A stretch of DNA of 64,000 nt, from the NCBI GenBank assembly GCA_903838565.1, contig CAILZB010000041.1:24885-88884 (forward strand). The letters run 5' to 3'. Position numbers and translations under genes: made by a program. Below the pieces are notes generated by a model that saw nothing but the letters and a program-made list of their open reading frames with translations, was not told where the DNA came from and searched no databases. The stretch's first letter is position 1. Each line of letters starts with the position of its first letter. Positions 1-9,447 of the stretch are shown one piece after another. Origin of the DNA: an uncultured beta proteobacterium. GTDB taxonomy: Bacteria > Pseudomonadota > Gammaproteobacteria > Burkholderiales > Burkholderiaceae_C.

Positions 1-2352
1 CGCCGGATTGCGCAGCAGCGGCTTGCTCCACTCGTAGCTGGCGCCGTTGTCCCTGGCCGGCGGCGCGCCGCTGCCGAAATAGTTGTCGCGGTAGCTCCAG
101 TCGATGCGGTTGAACCAGTCGCCCGAGTCAAAGCTGTTGCTGTCCAGCGATTTGGAACGCAGCGTGTCCACGCCCGCGTGGAAATAAGCCACGCCCTGGC
201 TGAAGGCGTTGAGCGCCACACCCAGCATCTGCACCCGCACCCGGTCTTCGCGGCTCGTGTCGGTCGGCAGCCGAAAGGCGTTGATGTCGAACAGCGTCTG
301 GTTGTCGTGGTTCTCGACGTAGTTCACGACCTCGCCCGGTTGGCTCACGTAGCCTGCGGGCTGACCGCCGTAATCGATGTCCTTCAGGGTCCTGGCAACG
401 CCCAGGTAATCCGTCATGGCGTAATCGCGGATCGATCCTGCCAGACCCACGCGCACCCGGTCTGCCACCTGCATCAGGTCGGACGCCGGGCGCGACTTGT
501 TCGCCAGCCCATTGGGGGCATAGACCAGGCCGTTGATGTAGCCCTGGTTCATGACCAGCGCAGCACCCGAGTCGCTGGCAGAGCCGCCGCGCACGGCGTC
601 GCGGCCGCGGTCGCTGAAGGTGCCGATGCCCGTGCCGTTCAGCATCAGCTGCGAGGCCTGGACAAAGCGCGCGTTGTTTGCCACCTCGCCAAAGTTCCAG
701 CCCTCGCCGATGAGGTTCACCTCGTGGCCCACAGCGCGGTTCAGGCGCGCCTGCAGCGCCAGCATCAGCTCCCGCGGCTGATGCGCCATCAGGTCGAAGC
801 GGAAGGAGTCGATGCGGTATTCGCGGGCCCACAGTTCGACCGAATCGAGCATGAGCTTGCCCATCATGAGGTTTTCGGTGGCGGTGTTGTCGCAGCAGGT
901 CGAATGCTCCACCGCACCGTTCGCGTCCAGGCGCTGGTAGTAACCCGGAACGATGCGGTCCAGCACCGATCGTTCGCTCTGCCCCGACGTGGTCGTGTGG
1001 TTGTAGACCATGTCCATGCCGACGCGCAGCCCGGCGCTGTGCAGTGCCTGCACCATGCGGCGAAACTCGATGATGCGCCTAGCGCCATTGGCCGGGTCGC
1101 TGGCGTAACTGCCTTCAGGGGCGCTGAAATGAAAGGGGTCATAACCCCAGTTGAAGCAGTCGCTGCTGGCACTTGCCATCACCGTGGCCTGCTGCGTTTC
1201 GCTGTCCGGCGCGGCGGGCTCGACCCTCGGCGTGACGCATCCCTGCTCGGGAATGGTCGCGATATCGAACACCGGCAGCAGATGCACGTCCGTCAGGCCC
1301 GCATCCGACAGCGCCCGCAGGTGCTGCATGCCGCGGCTGTTGCGCTCGGTGAAGGCCAGGTATTTGCCGCGGTGCGCGGCCGGAACAGTCGCATCGTTGA
1401 TGGAAAAGTCGCGCACATGCAACTCGTAGATCACCATGTCGGTCTGCGCTGCCACCTTCTTGTTCACTGGCTGCATGTTCCAGCCTATGGGCTTGAGTTG
1501 GCGTGACTCCAGATCAGCGATGTAGCTTCGCTTCGAGTCGGTCGTCAGGCTGATGGAATAGGGGTCGGTCACGCGGTTGAGCACCCGACCCACGCTCGGG
1601 ACAAAGACGTCGACCAGGTAGCTGTAGTGCTGTCCGGAAAGGTCACCTGCCAACTCCGCGTGCCATACGCCGGTCGCCGCGTCGGGCACCAAGGAAACGC
1701 GCTTGCCCGCGTTGGCCGACGCCGTGGGATAGAGACACAGGCTGACGCCGCGCGCGCTCGGCGCCCAGAGCTTGAACTCGCTGCGTTGGGGCAGCGAACG
1801 CACCTGAACGCCCAGACCCGTGACCGCTGCCGCTGCGGTGTAGACGTCATCCAGAACGCCCGCCAATTGCAGGGCGCTGGCGTGCAGCACGCGGCCCTGA
1901 GCGTCCTGCTGCACCAGCACGAGTTGCTCTTGCAGCAGCGCAGGAACAAGCGCCCGGTCTTGCGCGAGCAGCTGCAGGCGCACACCTGGTTTCAGGTACT
2001 TGAAGCGCTGCGCCAAATCACGCCCTAAGCTGCCCTGAAACAACTCCAGGCTCAAGACACCGTCCGAACCCGTCGCGGCGCTGCCAGGGAGGGCCACGAT
2101 CTGTCCTGTGGCCGAGTGGTGCAGGACGAAACTCCCTGCGTCTGACACGCCCGGCCATTGCAGCAGGTCGCGGTTCATCCAGATGGCTTGCCCCGGCAAT
2201 GCAGCCACACCTGCGGGCGTGGCCTGCAAAACACTCCGGGAGCTGGCGCCGTCGCAGTCCGAGGTCTGCGCGCCAGCCCAACCGCACAGGGCGCCGCAGG
2301 CCAGCGCCGCAAGCAGGCGCCGCACCAGATGCGCAAGGCCAGTGATCAGCAT
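1..2352 (-). CDS. pulA: Pullulanase-type alpha-1,6-glucosidase (C-terminus beyond window)
   Basis: This secreted debranching enzyme hydrolyses alpha-1,6 links in pullulan, starch or glycogen. The frame is open from ATG 2352 to the window edge (784 codons) with no stop, so the C-terminus lies outside. Residues 1-29 look like a signal peptide ending AGA before QTSDC, giving a periplasmic or exported enzyme. About 400 residues of N-terminal pullulanase domains precede the GH13 barrel. Visible GH13 motifs are MDMVYNHT (about residue 446), DSFRFDLM with nucleophile Asp520, IGEGW with Glu550, and ENHDNQ with Asp683. The start lies 10 bp after the S9 peptidase stop, so it is probably the last or near-last gene of the leftward glgP operon. 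It should provide linear maltodextrins for the ABC importer encoded on the other side of the glgP/malK divergence. Confidence in the family is high; exact substrate range is inferred. Confidence 0.93.
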   Translation of the reverse strand, partial: MLITGLAHLVRRLLAALACGALCGWAGAQTSDCDGASSRSVLQATPAGVAALPGQAIWMNRDLLQWPGVSDAGSFVLHHSATGQIVALPGSAATGSDGVLSLELFQGSLGRDLAQRFKYLKPGVRLQLLAQDRALVPALLQEQLVLVQQDAQGRVLHASALQLAGVLDDVYTAAAAVTGLGVQVRSLPQRSEFKLWAPSARGVSLCLYPTASANAGKRVSLVPDAATGVWHAELAGDLSGQHYSYLVDVFVPSVGRVLNRVTDPYSISLTTDSKRSYIADLESRQLKPIGWNMQPVNKKVAAQTDMVIYELHVRDFSINDATVPAAHRGKYLAFTERNSRGMQHLRALSDAGLTDVHLLPVFDIATIPEQGCVTPRVEPAAPDSETQQATVMASASSDCFNWGYDPFHFSAPEGSYASDPANGARRIIEFRRMVQALHSAGLRVGMDMVYNHTTTSGQSERSVLDRIVPGYYQRLDANGAVEHSTCCDNTATENLMMGKLMLDSVELWAREYRIDSFRFDLMAHQPRELMLALQARLNRAVGHEVNLIGEGWNFGEVANNARFVQASQLMLNGTGIGTFSDRGRDAVRGGSASDSGAALVMNQGYINGLVYAPNGLANKSRPASDLMQVADRVRVGLAGSIRDYAMTDYLGVARTLKDIDYGGQPAGYVSQPGEVVNYVENHDNQTLFDINAFRLPTDTSREDRVRVQMLGVALNAFSQGVAYFHAGVDTLRSKSLDSNSFDSGDWFNRIDWSYRDNYFGSGAPPARDNGASYEWSKPLLRNPA

Positions 2353-2362
2353 CGTGATGGCG

Positions 2363-4315
2363 TCAATTCGGGGGGTTGTATTTCTTCAGGAACGTCTCGA
2401 TCGCGCCGTAGACGCGGTAGCGCGTTTCTTCATTTGATATGCCATGCTCTTCCTTCTCCAACTCCATGTATTCAAACACCTTGCCGCTCTTCTTCAGGCC
2501 ATCGCGCATGTCTTCGCCATGCACCAGCGGTACGCGGTGGTCCTTTTCGCCGTAAGCCATGAACACAGGGGCCTTGATTTTGTCGGCGTGGCGTGCAGGC
2601 GATGTGGCGTTGAACTGATCCTTCAACTTGCCCGGGTCACCTAGCGTCTTGTCCTTGCTGTACGTGGCCGCCTTGTCACCCCAACTGTCGGAAGACGAGA
2701 TGTAGAACAGATTGGTCACGCCGAACAGGTTCACACCACAGCGGTACTGGTCCGGATCCTTGACCAGCCCCATCATCACCGCGTAGCCGCCATAGCTCGC
2801 CCCCATGATGCAGATCCGCTTTGGATCGACCACGCCCTGCTTCACCAGACTGTTCACGCCGTCGGTGATGTCGTCCTGCATGGACAGGCCCCACTGCGCG
2901 AACGATTTCTTGAAATGTGCATCCCCGAAACCGGTAGATCCGCGGAACTGGGGCTGCAACACGACGTAACCCATGCCTGCCAAGAACTGCACTTCCGGCG
3001 TAAAGCCAAAACCATCGCGCGCCCAAGGGCCGCCGTGAGGCAACACGACCATAGGCAACGCCTTGGCTTCACGACCCAGGGGCAGGGTCAGGTAGGAAAG
3101 AATGGGCAGACCATCGCGCGCCACGTAGTCGTACGGCAACTGCGCCGACATCTTCTTGGGGTCGATCCACGGGCGTGTCGTGAACAGGTTCTGCAGTTTC
3201 TTCTTGTCCGGGTAGTAAAGTGAGTACGATCCCGGATGGGTGGACGAGTACGAAGAAATCAGCATTGGCGCCAGTGCATTGCTGGGATGAATAACGTTCA
3301 CCATGCCGGGGAAGGCCTTGTCGATCCCCAATTGCAGGCTTGCCATGCTCTTGTCGAACCAAAGGGTTTTCGGCGGCTCGGTCGCCATGCGCACGCCCAA
3401 CAGTTTGCGGGTGTCGGGAGCAAACACCAGACCGCCATCCACGTCCACCATCTTGTCGGAAGCCAGCAATTCACCGGGCTTGTTGTTGACGAAATCGTAC
3501 TTGAAAATGCCCCAGCGCCCCTCTTCCATGGGAACCGACACAATCATCGTGGTGTCATCCGAATCAAACGCCAGAACCTGAAATTTTGGTTCGAAAGTGG
3601 AATGCTCGGACAGCTTGCGAAACGGCTGACCCGCTTGATCGCGGTACCAGACGACCATCTGGCTGCGCTCGGTGTTGGTCGTGTTGACCACCCGCAAGAC
3701 ATTGTTCTTGTCCAGCACAAAGCTGCGCGCCACGCCTTTCACGTCAAACTCGATTTCCCGGCGTTTGCCGGTCAGGCTGTCGACGCGGTAGGTCTGTGCG
3801 TCGCCGTTGGGAAAATAGCCCACGGCGATGATGGCATTGGGATCGTCGTTGACCGAGCGCGCCAGCATGTTCATGTAGCGCGGCTCAGACGTCCAGGTGC
3901 CCTGGTCCATGCCTCTCAGGTGCTCCCATGACAGCATCAGGGTCGCCGACTTCGTGCCATCGCGGTTGATGGCATACAGGCCGGACGACGACGACCTTTG
4001 CTCGCCGTCGCGGTCGACGATATTGAAAACGAGGCGCTCGTCATTGATCCACTGGATGCCATTCACATCCATGGTTTCGTAGCCCGCCGCGTTCTTGGCC
4101 GTTCCGGTCTCGATTTCAACCACAGCCAGTTGCATCCGCCCGTTGATGTTGGCCGTGGTGGCCAGGTACTTGCCGTTGGGCGAGAGCGTGGCGGACGCGA
4201 ACTTTGCGTTTCGGAATAGGTTTTCGACGCTCGACTCGGCATGCGCGGCGCTGATCGCAAGGCACAGCAAGACAGAAGTCGTGAATAGGCGCATGAGGTA
4301 AACGGGGTGGGTCAT
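2363..4315 (-). CDS. S9 family (prolyl oligopeptidase-type) serine peptidase, secreted
   Basis: The 650-residue protein belongs to the prolyl-oligopeptidase/acylaminoacyl-peptidase clan. It has an N-terminal signal peptide (hydrophobic stretch ending AAHA before ESS), a long beta-rich propeller-like region, and a C-terminal alpha/beta-hydrolase domain. The catalytic triad is visible: Ser507 in GASYGG, Asp592 in YGEKDHRVP and His624 in EEHGIS. Start 4315 is chosen because AGAGGA precedes it by about 9 bases; an internal ATG at 4294 would also keep the signal peptide, and a longer in-frame start at 4354 would bury it. It is the only peptidase in an otherwise carbohydrate operon, 10 bp before pulA and 79 bp after the MATE gene. 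Its substrate cannot be told from sequence; such enzymes usually cut short peptides. Its presence here may be functional or accidental. Confidence 0.9.
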   Translation of the reverse strand: MTHPVYLMRLFTTSVLLCLAISAAHAESSVENLFRNAKFASATLSPNGKYLATTANINGRMQLAVVEIETGTAKNAAGYETMDVNGIQWINDERLVFNIVDRDGEQRSSSSGLYAINRDGTKSATLMLSWEHLRGMDQGTWTSEPRYMNMLARSVNDDPNAIIAVGYFPNGDAQTYRVDSLTGKRREIEFDVKGVARSFVLDKNNVLRVVNTTNTERSQMVVWYRDQAGQPFRKLSEHSTFEPKFQVLAFDSDDTTMIVSVPMEEGRWGIFKYDFVNNKPGELLASDKMVDVDGGLVFAPDTRKLLGVRMATEPPKTLWFDKSMASLQLGIDKAFPGMVNVIHPSNALAPMLISSYSSTHPGSYSLYYPDKKKLQNLFTTRPWIDPKKMSAQLPYDYVARDGLPILSYLTLPLGREAKALPMVVLPHGGPWARDGFGFTPEVQFLAGMGYVVLQPQFRGSTGFGDAHFKKSFAQWGLSMQDDITDGVNSLVKQGVVDPKRICIMGASYGGYAVMMGLVKDPDQYRCGVNLFGVTNLFYISSSDSWGDKAATYSKDKTLGDPGKLKDQFNATSPARHADKIKAPVFMAYGEKDHRVPLVHGEDMRDGLKKSGKVFEYMELEKEEHGISNEETRYRVYGAIETFLKKYNPPN

Positions 4316-4394
4316 GAAAAATGTTCCTCTGATGAATTTAATAATATCCGCCAAATGCTCGAATTATGCCGCCGAAAATGGGAAGGTTTCCACT

Positions 4395-5747
4395 TCACTG
4401 TACGCGCCGGCGTGACGCCTTGGCCGCCGGCAGCCAGCCGTGATAAAACCAGCGCGCCGCCATCGCCAAACCGCGCAGCCATTCATCGGCCGCGTAGGCG
4501 ATCCAGACGCCCACCAGGCCCAGGTGGAAATGCACGCCCAGCAGCCAGGAGCCGCCAGCCATGACAAACAGCATGGAGGCCGCGCCCGCCAGCACCGGAA
4601 AGCGTGCGTCACCCGCGGCGCGCAGCGCATTGATGATGACCACGTTGCAGGTGCGACCTGGCTCCAGCAGCACGGTGATCCACAGCAGCGTGGTCGCAGT
4701 GGCAATGATCTGGGAGTCTTGCGTGAACAGGTGCAGCGTCCAGTGCGCCGTGCTCGCCACCAGCAGCGACACCACCAGGGAGCCCATCAGACCAAGCAGG
4801 AGGCTTTTACGCAGCAGCCGGTGTGCCTGACGCAGATGCCCGGCGCCCACCAGATGCCCGATCAGCACTTCACTCGCGAGGCCTATGGACAGGCTGAACA
4901 GCACCACGATGTGCATCAACTGGAAAGCGTAGCTTTGCGTCGCCAGCGCCTCGGCGCCCAGACCCGCGACCACGCTCACCGACACCAGCATGGCGACCCG
5001 GTAGGCGACGTTTTCCGCGGCGCCAGGCAACCCGATATGCAACACCGGACCCAGGCGCTTCCAGTGCAGGATCCACCAGTCGCGCGCCCGCGGCACCAGA
5101 TTCAGGCGCCAGCGCCACAGCCACAGGTGCAATCCCAGGCCGAAGGCGCGGCTCAGGCCCATGGCCAGCGCAAAACCCACCAGGCCAAAGGCGGGAACAG
5201 GTCCCAGGCCGCGCATCAGCGGAAAGCACAGCAGCAGATGCAGGCTGTGCATGCTCAGGATGTTGAGCATCACGTCGCGGGTGCGCAAATGCGCCCGCAT
5301 GACCGAAGCCATACTGGCGTTGTAGGCGTCCAGCATCAGCGCCAGCGCCAGTGTCTGCAGATAGGGCTGGGCCAGCGTCAGCACCTCGCTCGGTGCGTTC
5401 ACCCAAAGCAGCAGCCGGCCCGCGCTGGTGAAGACCACCGCAGCCACAGCCAATCCCAACCAGGTGCTTGCACCCAGGGCGGCACGCGCCGTTGCATCGG
5501 CGCCGGCGCGATTGCCCGCGCCCAGGTTTTGCGTGACGACCACGCTCACCCCCATGCTGACAATCCGAAACAGAAGGAAGAACGCCACCTGCACCTGATT
5601 GGACAGCGCAAAGGCCGCGGCCGAGGTGTCGGAAATCCCGGCTGCCAGCCACAGCCCCATCAGGCCCACGCCAAAACCCAGCAACAGCTCGGCCAGCATC
5701 GGCCAGGCGATCGATACCAGGCGCGGACGCGCGACAGCGTGCGTCAT
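4395..5747 (-). CDS. MATE family multidrug/metabolite efflux transporter
   Basis: The 450-residue polytopic inner-membrane protein has about twelve hydrophobic segments and the N-terminal MATE pattern (AWPMLAELLLGFGVGLMGLW). MATE proteins export cationic or organic compounds by H+ or Na+ antiport. Start ATG 5747 is 13 bp after the malQ stop and follows an AGCGGAAC sequence; an upstream in-frame extension to 5873 would add 42 residues without membrane character and run into malQ, so it is not used. The gene lies inside the leftward glycogen/maltodextrin operon between malQ and the S9 peptidase, which is unusual. A role in exporting a sugar or overflow product is possible but is only a guess from context. 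Confidence 0.88.
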   Translation of the reverse strand: MTHAVARPRLVSIAWPMLAELLLGFGVGLMGLWLAAGISDTSAAAFALSNQVQVAFFLLFRIVSMGVSVVVTQNLGAGNRAGADATARAALGASTWLGLAVAAVVFTSAGRLLLWVNAPSEVLTLAQPYLQTLALALMLDAYNASMASVMRAHLRTRDVMLNILSMHSLHLLLCFPLMRGLGPVPAFGLVGFALAMGLSRAFGLGLHLWLWRWRLNLVPRARDWWILHWKRLGPVLHIGLPGAAENVAYRVAMLVSVSVVAGLGAEALATQSYAFQLMHIVVLFSLSIGLASEVLIGHLVGAGHLRQAHRLLRKSLLLGLMGSLVVSLLVASTAHWTLHLFTQDSQIIATATTLLWITVLLEPGRTCNVVIINALRAAGDARFPVLAGAASMLFVMAGGSWLLGVHFHLGLVGVWIAYAADEWLRGLAMAARWFYHGWLPAAKASRRRVQ

Positions 5748-5760
5748 GTTCCGCTGGGCG

Positions 5761-7290
5761 TCATGCTTCGCCGGCCTGATCCAGGTGCAGCAGTTCGATC
5801 GGGCCGCGTCCGCTGCCCGCAGTGATGAGTCCGAGCACGCGCCCGGGTTCGTTGCCCACCATGCTCCATTCAAAGCGCCAGGCCCAGTTGCCTTCGGTCG
5901 ACCCCGGCAGATTCATGCGGTGGCTGCCGTCCAGACCCAACACGTCCTGCATCGGGAAAACGGCCATGTTGGCGACCGAGTTGCTGGCCGCACGGATCAT
6001 GGCCCAGTGAATGTTGTGTTCGCCGGCCGCCAGATAGCTGCCGGCGTAGGCGCGCTCGCGTGCCGGCGCGTTTTGCCACCAACCACGCGCGGTTTCATTG
6101 TCGTGGGTGCCGCTGTAGACGACGTAGTGGCGGCCGTAGTTGTGCGGCAGGAACTCATGCGTGCCGTCGGCGCCAAACGCGAACTGCAGGATCTTCATTC
6201 CGGGAAAGCCGCAGCTGTCGCGCAATTCGATCACGTCGGGCGTGATCAACCCAAGGTCTTCGGCGACGATCGGCAGCTTGCCCAGCGCGCTTTCAATCGC
6301 GGCAAACAGCGCCTTGCCCGGTGCGGGCACCCAACGCCCCTCCATGGCCGTGGGGCAGTCGGATGGAATCTCGTAGTAGCTGGCAAAGCCGCGAAAGTGG
6401 TCGATGCGAAACAGGGTCGCTTGCTCCAGTGCGCGCCGCACACGCGAAGTCCACCAGGAAAAGCCCTCTGCCGCCATCTTGTCCCAGCGGTACAGCGGAT
6501 TGCCCCAGCGCTGCCCCGTTGGCGCGAAGCCGTCGGGCGGCACGCCCGCCACCACCGTGGGCTGAAAGTCCTGGTCCAGAAAATACAGGTCAGGACGCGC
6601 CCAGCAGTCCGCGCTGTGGTGCGCAATGAAGATCGGCAAGTCGCCCATGAGCGAGATGCCGCGCGCATTCGCATAGGACTTGAGGGACGCCGCCTGGGTG
6701 TCGAAACACCATTGCACGAACTGCCAAAAGGCGATTTCCTGCGCGTGCTCGGTCACGGCCACTTTCAAGGCAGCGGCATCGCGTCGGCGCAGCGGCGGCG
6801 ACCACTCCCACCAGGGCTTGCCGGCGTGCGCGGTCTCCAGCGCCATGAACAGCGCATAGTCTGTGAGCCAGTACGCCTGCTTTTCACACCACGCGGCAAA
6901 CTCGGCACGCTGCACCGAGGTGGCGCGCTCGAAGAAGCCGCTCGCCGCGGCGCGCAACTGGGTCAATCGCCAAGGAACGACACGCCCATAGTCCACGCGC
7001 CGGGCATCGAAACCGCCATCGGGCAGCGCCGGTGCCGTGAGCCAGCCGCTTTGCACCAGCGGCTCCAGCGCCACCATCATCGGGCTTCCGGCAAAGGCCG
7101 AAACGCTCTGGTAGGGCGAGTCGCAAGGGCCGATCGGCGTGGTCGGCAGCAACTGCCAGACGCTCTGCCCGGCCGAGACCAGCCAGTTCACGAAGTGGTA
7201 GGCGCCGGGGCCGAAATCGCCGATGCCGTGCGGGCCGGGCAGCGAAGTGATGTGCAGCAGCACGCCGCAGGAACGTTGTTCGAGGTTCAT
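5761..7290 (-). CDS. malQ: 4-alpha-glucanotransferase (amylomaltase)
   Basis: This cytoplasmic GH77 enzyme transfers alpha-1,4-glucan segments between maltodextrins and releases glucose, making longer chains for glycogen phosphorylase. It is 509 residues long, the short Thermus/plant-type length rather than the roughly 690 of E. coli MalQ. Catalytic residues are visible as Asp297 (DHFRG), Glu344 (VAEDLG) and Asp397 (GTHDNET), and the N-terminal SCGVLLHITSLPGPHGIGDFG is typical. ATG 7290 is preferred over an in-frame TTG at 7305. It sits 19 bp after glgX and 13 bp before the MATE gene, so it is co-transcribed with glgP-glgB-glgX. The released glucose would be phosphorylated by the two glucokinases near 35-37 kb. 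Confidence 0.96.
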   Translation of the reverse strand: MNLEQRSCGVLLHITSLPGPHGIGDFGPGAYHFVNWLVSAGQSVWQLLPTTPIGPCDSPYQSVSAFAGSPMMVALEPLVQSGWLTAPALPDGGFDARRVDYGRVVPWRLTQLRAAASGFFERATSVQRAEFAAWCEKQAYWLTDYALFMALETAHAGKPWWEWSPPLRRRDAAALKVAVTEHAQEIAFWQFVQWCFDTQAASLKSYANARGISLMGDLPIFIAHHSADCWARPDLYFLDQDFQPTVVAGVPPDGFAPTGQRWGNPLYRWDKMAAEGFSWWTSRVRRALEQATLFRIDHFRGFASYYEIPSDCPTAMEGRWVPAPGKALFAAIESALGKLPIVAEDLGLITPDVIELRDSCGFPGMKILQFAFGADGTHEFLPHNYGRHYVVYSGTHDNETARGWWQNAPARERAYAGSYLAAGEHNIHWAMIRAASNSVANMAVFPMQDVLGLDGSHRMNLPGSTEGNWAWRFEWSMVGNEPGRVLGLITAGSGRGPIELLHLDQAGEA

Positions 7291-7309
7291 GGTGATGGAG
7301 GGCAAAGGT

Positions 7310-9418
7310 TCAATAGGAAATGCGGCGCAGCACCAGCAGGCTGTGCGCCGGCAGGCTCAGGCCCTTGAGGCAGTCGGCGCTGGGCGCGAGCGCGCCACTG
7401 CTGTCCAGTGCCAGGCACCAGTCGCCCGCGGGAAGGGAGAATGGTCGGGTCTGCGTGTCGGGGTTGAACGCCAGCAGCAGGCACGAGGGCGCAGCCCCGG
7501 GCGCGGCTTCGATCTGGCAGGCAAAGGCGTGGTCGTCATAGTCGTGCCATTCGGGTGAGGTCATCTCCGCGCCGCCGGGCGTGAGCCACATCAGTCGCGG
7601 CGCCGGGTGCTGGTGCGGGTCGGGCAGGAACCACTCGGCGTGACGCAGCAGCGGTTCGCTGCGGCGCAGCGCCGTGACCTCGGCGACGAAATTCTTCAAA
7701 TGGACGTCGGCGCTTGACCAGTCGAGCCAGCTCGTGGCACTGTCCTGGCAATAGGCGTTGTTGTTGCCCTGTTGCGTCTTGCCGATCTCGTCGCCGGCGC
7801 ACAGCATGGGCGTGCCCTGGGACAGCAGCACGGTGGCCAGCATGGCGCGGCGCACGCGCTCGCGCAGCGCAAGGATCCGGGCGTCGTCGGTCGCACCTTC
7901 CACGCCGTGGTTGGCACAGAGTTCGCCGTCGCGCCCGTCGGCGTTGTTCTCGCCGTTGGCCAGGTTGTGGCGCGTGCTGTAACTCACGACGTCAGCGAGC
8001 GTGAAGCCATCGTGCACCGTGACGAAATTCACCGACGACGTGGGACGGCGCTGGCTGTGGTGAAACAGGTCATTGGAGGCCGTCAGGCGCCGCGCCAATT
8101 CGCCGCGCGTGGTGCCGCGCTGCAGCCAAAAGCCGCGCACGGCGTCGCGGTACTTGTCATTCCACTCCAGGAAACGTCCAGGAAACTTCCCCACCTGGTA
8201 GCCCAGCGGGCCCGCGTCCCAGGGCTCGGCGATGAGCTGCACCTGCGACAGGACCGGATCCTGCTGCAGCGCTACAAAGAATGCCGCGTTCGACGCAAAA
8301 CCATGCGCACTGCGACCCAGCACCGGCGCCAGGTCGAAGCGGAATCCGTCCACCCCCAGCTCCTGCACCCAGTAGCGCAGCGAATCCAGCACAAACTGCG
8401 TCACCTGCGGGTGCGCCACGTTCAAGGTGTTGCCGCAACCGGTGAGATTCTCGTAGCGGCTCTTGTCGCTGGGAACGAGGTGATACCAGCTGGCATTGTC
8501 CAGGCCGCGAAAACTCAGCGTGGGCCCGTTCTCGTTGCCCTCGGGCGTGTGGTTGTAGACCACGTCCAGCACCACTTCCAGGCCTTCGGCGTGCAGTGCG
8601 CGCACCATCGCACGAAACTCCTGCGTCACGGCCGCCGGGTCGCCGGGCTGCATTGCCAGCCTTGGATTCGGACAGAAGAACCCGAGCGTGTTGTAGCCCC
8701 AGTAGTTGCTGGCGCCACGCGCTGCAAGCGCCGGCTCGTCGATGCCGTACTGCACCGGCAGCAAGGACAGCGTGGTCACGCCCAGAGACTTGAAGTGCGC
8801 AATCGACGCCGGGTGTGCCAGCCCGGCATAGGTGCCGCGCAGGGCGTGGGGAATGTCCGGGTGCGTCATGGAAAAGCCCTTGACGTGGACCTCGTACAGC
8901 ACCCGCTGCGCCACCGCATGAGCGGGTCGGCGCCAGGGTTCCTGGCGGGATTCAGCCGCCACCCGCGCCTTGAGCGCGTGCTGCGCGTTGTCGCGGCAGT
9001 CGAATGAATTCGCTGCGTCGGTGTGGCCCAAGCAGTAGCCGTGCTGCTCCGGCAGCCAGCTGAAATGGCCGACGATCTCGCGGGCGTAGGGGTCGAGCAG
9101 CAATTTGTACGGATTGAAGCGGTGGCCGCACTGCGGCTCGTAGGGGCCATGGGCGCGCAAGCCGTAAACCAAACCTGGCTTTGCACCCGGCAGGAATCCG
9201 TGGAAGATGCCCTCGTGCGGACCGAACAGGCCCAGGCGCTGCAACTCACGGGTGCCGCTGGCGTCGAAAAGGCACAGCTCGATGGCCGTGGCATGGCGGG
9301 AAAACACGGCGAAATTCACGCCCTCGCCCGCGGTGTGGGCACCCATCGGATAGGGCAAGCCCTCGATCAGGGGCCGGGTTGTGTCGTGCTGCAAGTTCAG
9401 GGGAGCAAGAGAATGCAT
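7310..9418 (-). CDS. glgX: Glycogen debranching enzyme GlgX (GH13, isoamylase type)
   Basis: The 702-residue cytoplasmic GH13_11 enzyme removes short alpha-1,6 side chains left by glycogen phosphorylase. An N-terminal CBM48-like domain (PMGAHTAGEGVNFAVFS, about residues 25-110) precedes the barrel. Catalytic motifs are GVDGFRFDLAP (nucleophile Asp), LIAEPWDAG (acid/base Glu) and VTVHDGFTL (transition-state Asp); VVLDVVYNHTPEGNENGP is the standard region I. The start ATG 9418 lies 29 bp after the glgB stop, and the stop lies 19 bp before malQ. The length matches the family. There is no signal peptide, so it acts on internal glycogen or imported dextrins. Confidence 0.96.
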   Translation of the reverse strand: MHSLAPLNLQHDTTRPLIEGLPYPMGAHTAGEGVNFAVFSRHATAIELCLFDASGTRELQRLGLFGPHEGIFHGFLPGAKPGLVYGLRAHGPYEPQCGHRFNPYKLLLDPYAREIVGHFSWLPEQHGYCLGHTDAANSFDCRDNAQHALKARVAAESRQEPWRRPAHAVAQRVLYEVHVKGFSMTHPDIPHALRGTYAGLAHPASIAHFKSLGVTTLSLLPVQYGIDEPALAARGASNYWGYNTLGFFCPNPRLAMQPGDPAAVTQEFRAMVRALHAEGLEVVLDVVYNHTPEGNENGPTLSFRGLDNASWYHLVPSDKSRYENLTGCGNTLNVAHPQVTQFVLDSLRYWVQELGVDGFRFDLAPVLGRSAHGFASNAAFFVALQQDPVLSQVQLIAEPWDAGPLGYQVGKFPGRFLEWNDKYRDAVRGFWLQRGTTRGELARRLTASNDLFHHSQRRPTSSVNFVTVHDGFTLADVVSYSTRHNLANGENNADGRDGELCANHGVEGATDDARILALRERVRRAMLATVLLSQGTPMLCAGDEIGKTQQGNNNAYCQDSATSWLDWSSADVHLKNFVAEVTALRRSEPLLRHAEWFLPDPHQHPAPRLMWLTPGGAEMTSPEWHDYDDHAFACQIEAAPGAAPSCLLLAFNPDTQTRPFSLPAGDWCLALDSSGALAPSADCLKGLSLPAHSLLVLRRISY

Positions 9419-9447
9419 AGGTCTTCAATGAGCGGCGCAGGTCAGTA

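Noticed and set aside
178..1506. 442-residue open frame on the plus strand opposite the pullulanase gene
   Set aside because: It is His/Arg/Val-rich with no family pattern, and the opposite strand has an unbroken GH13 frame with all catalytic motifs; it is an artefact of high third-position GC.
1..2352. Possible frameshifted pullulanase pseudogene
   Set aside because: One frame stays open for 784 codons and carries every expected motif; it simply has no stop within the window.
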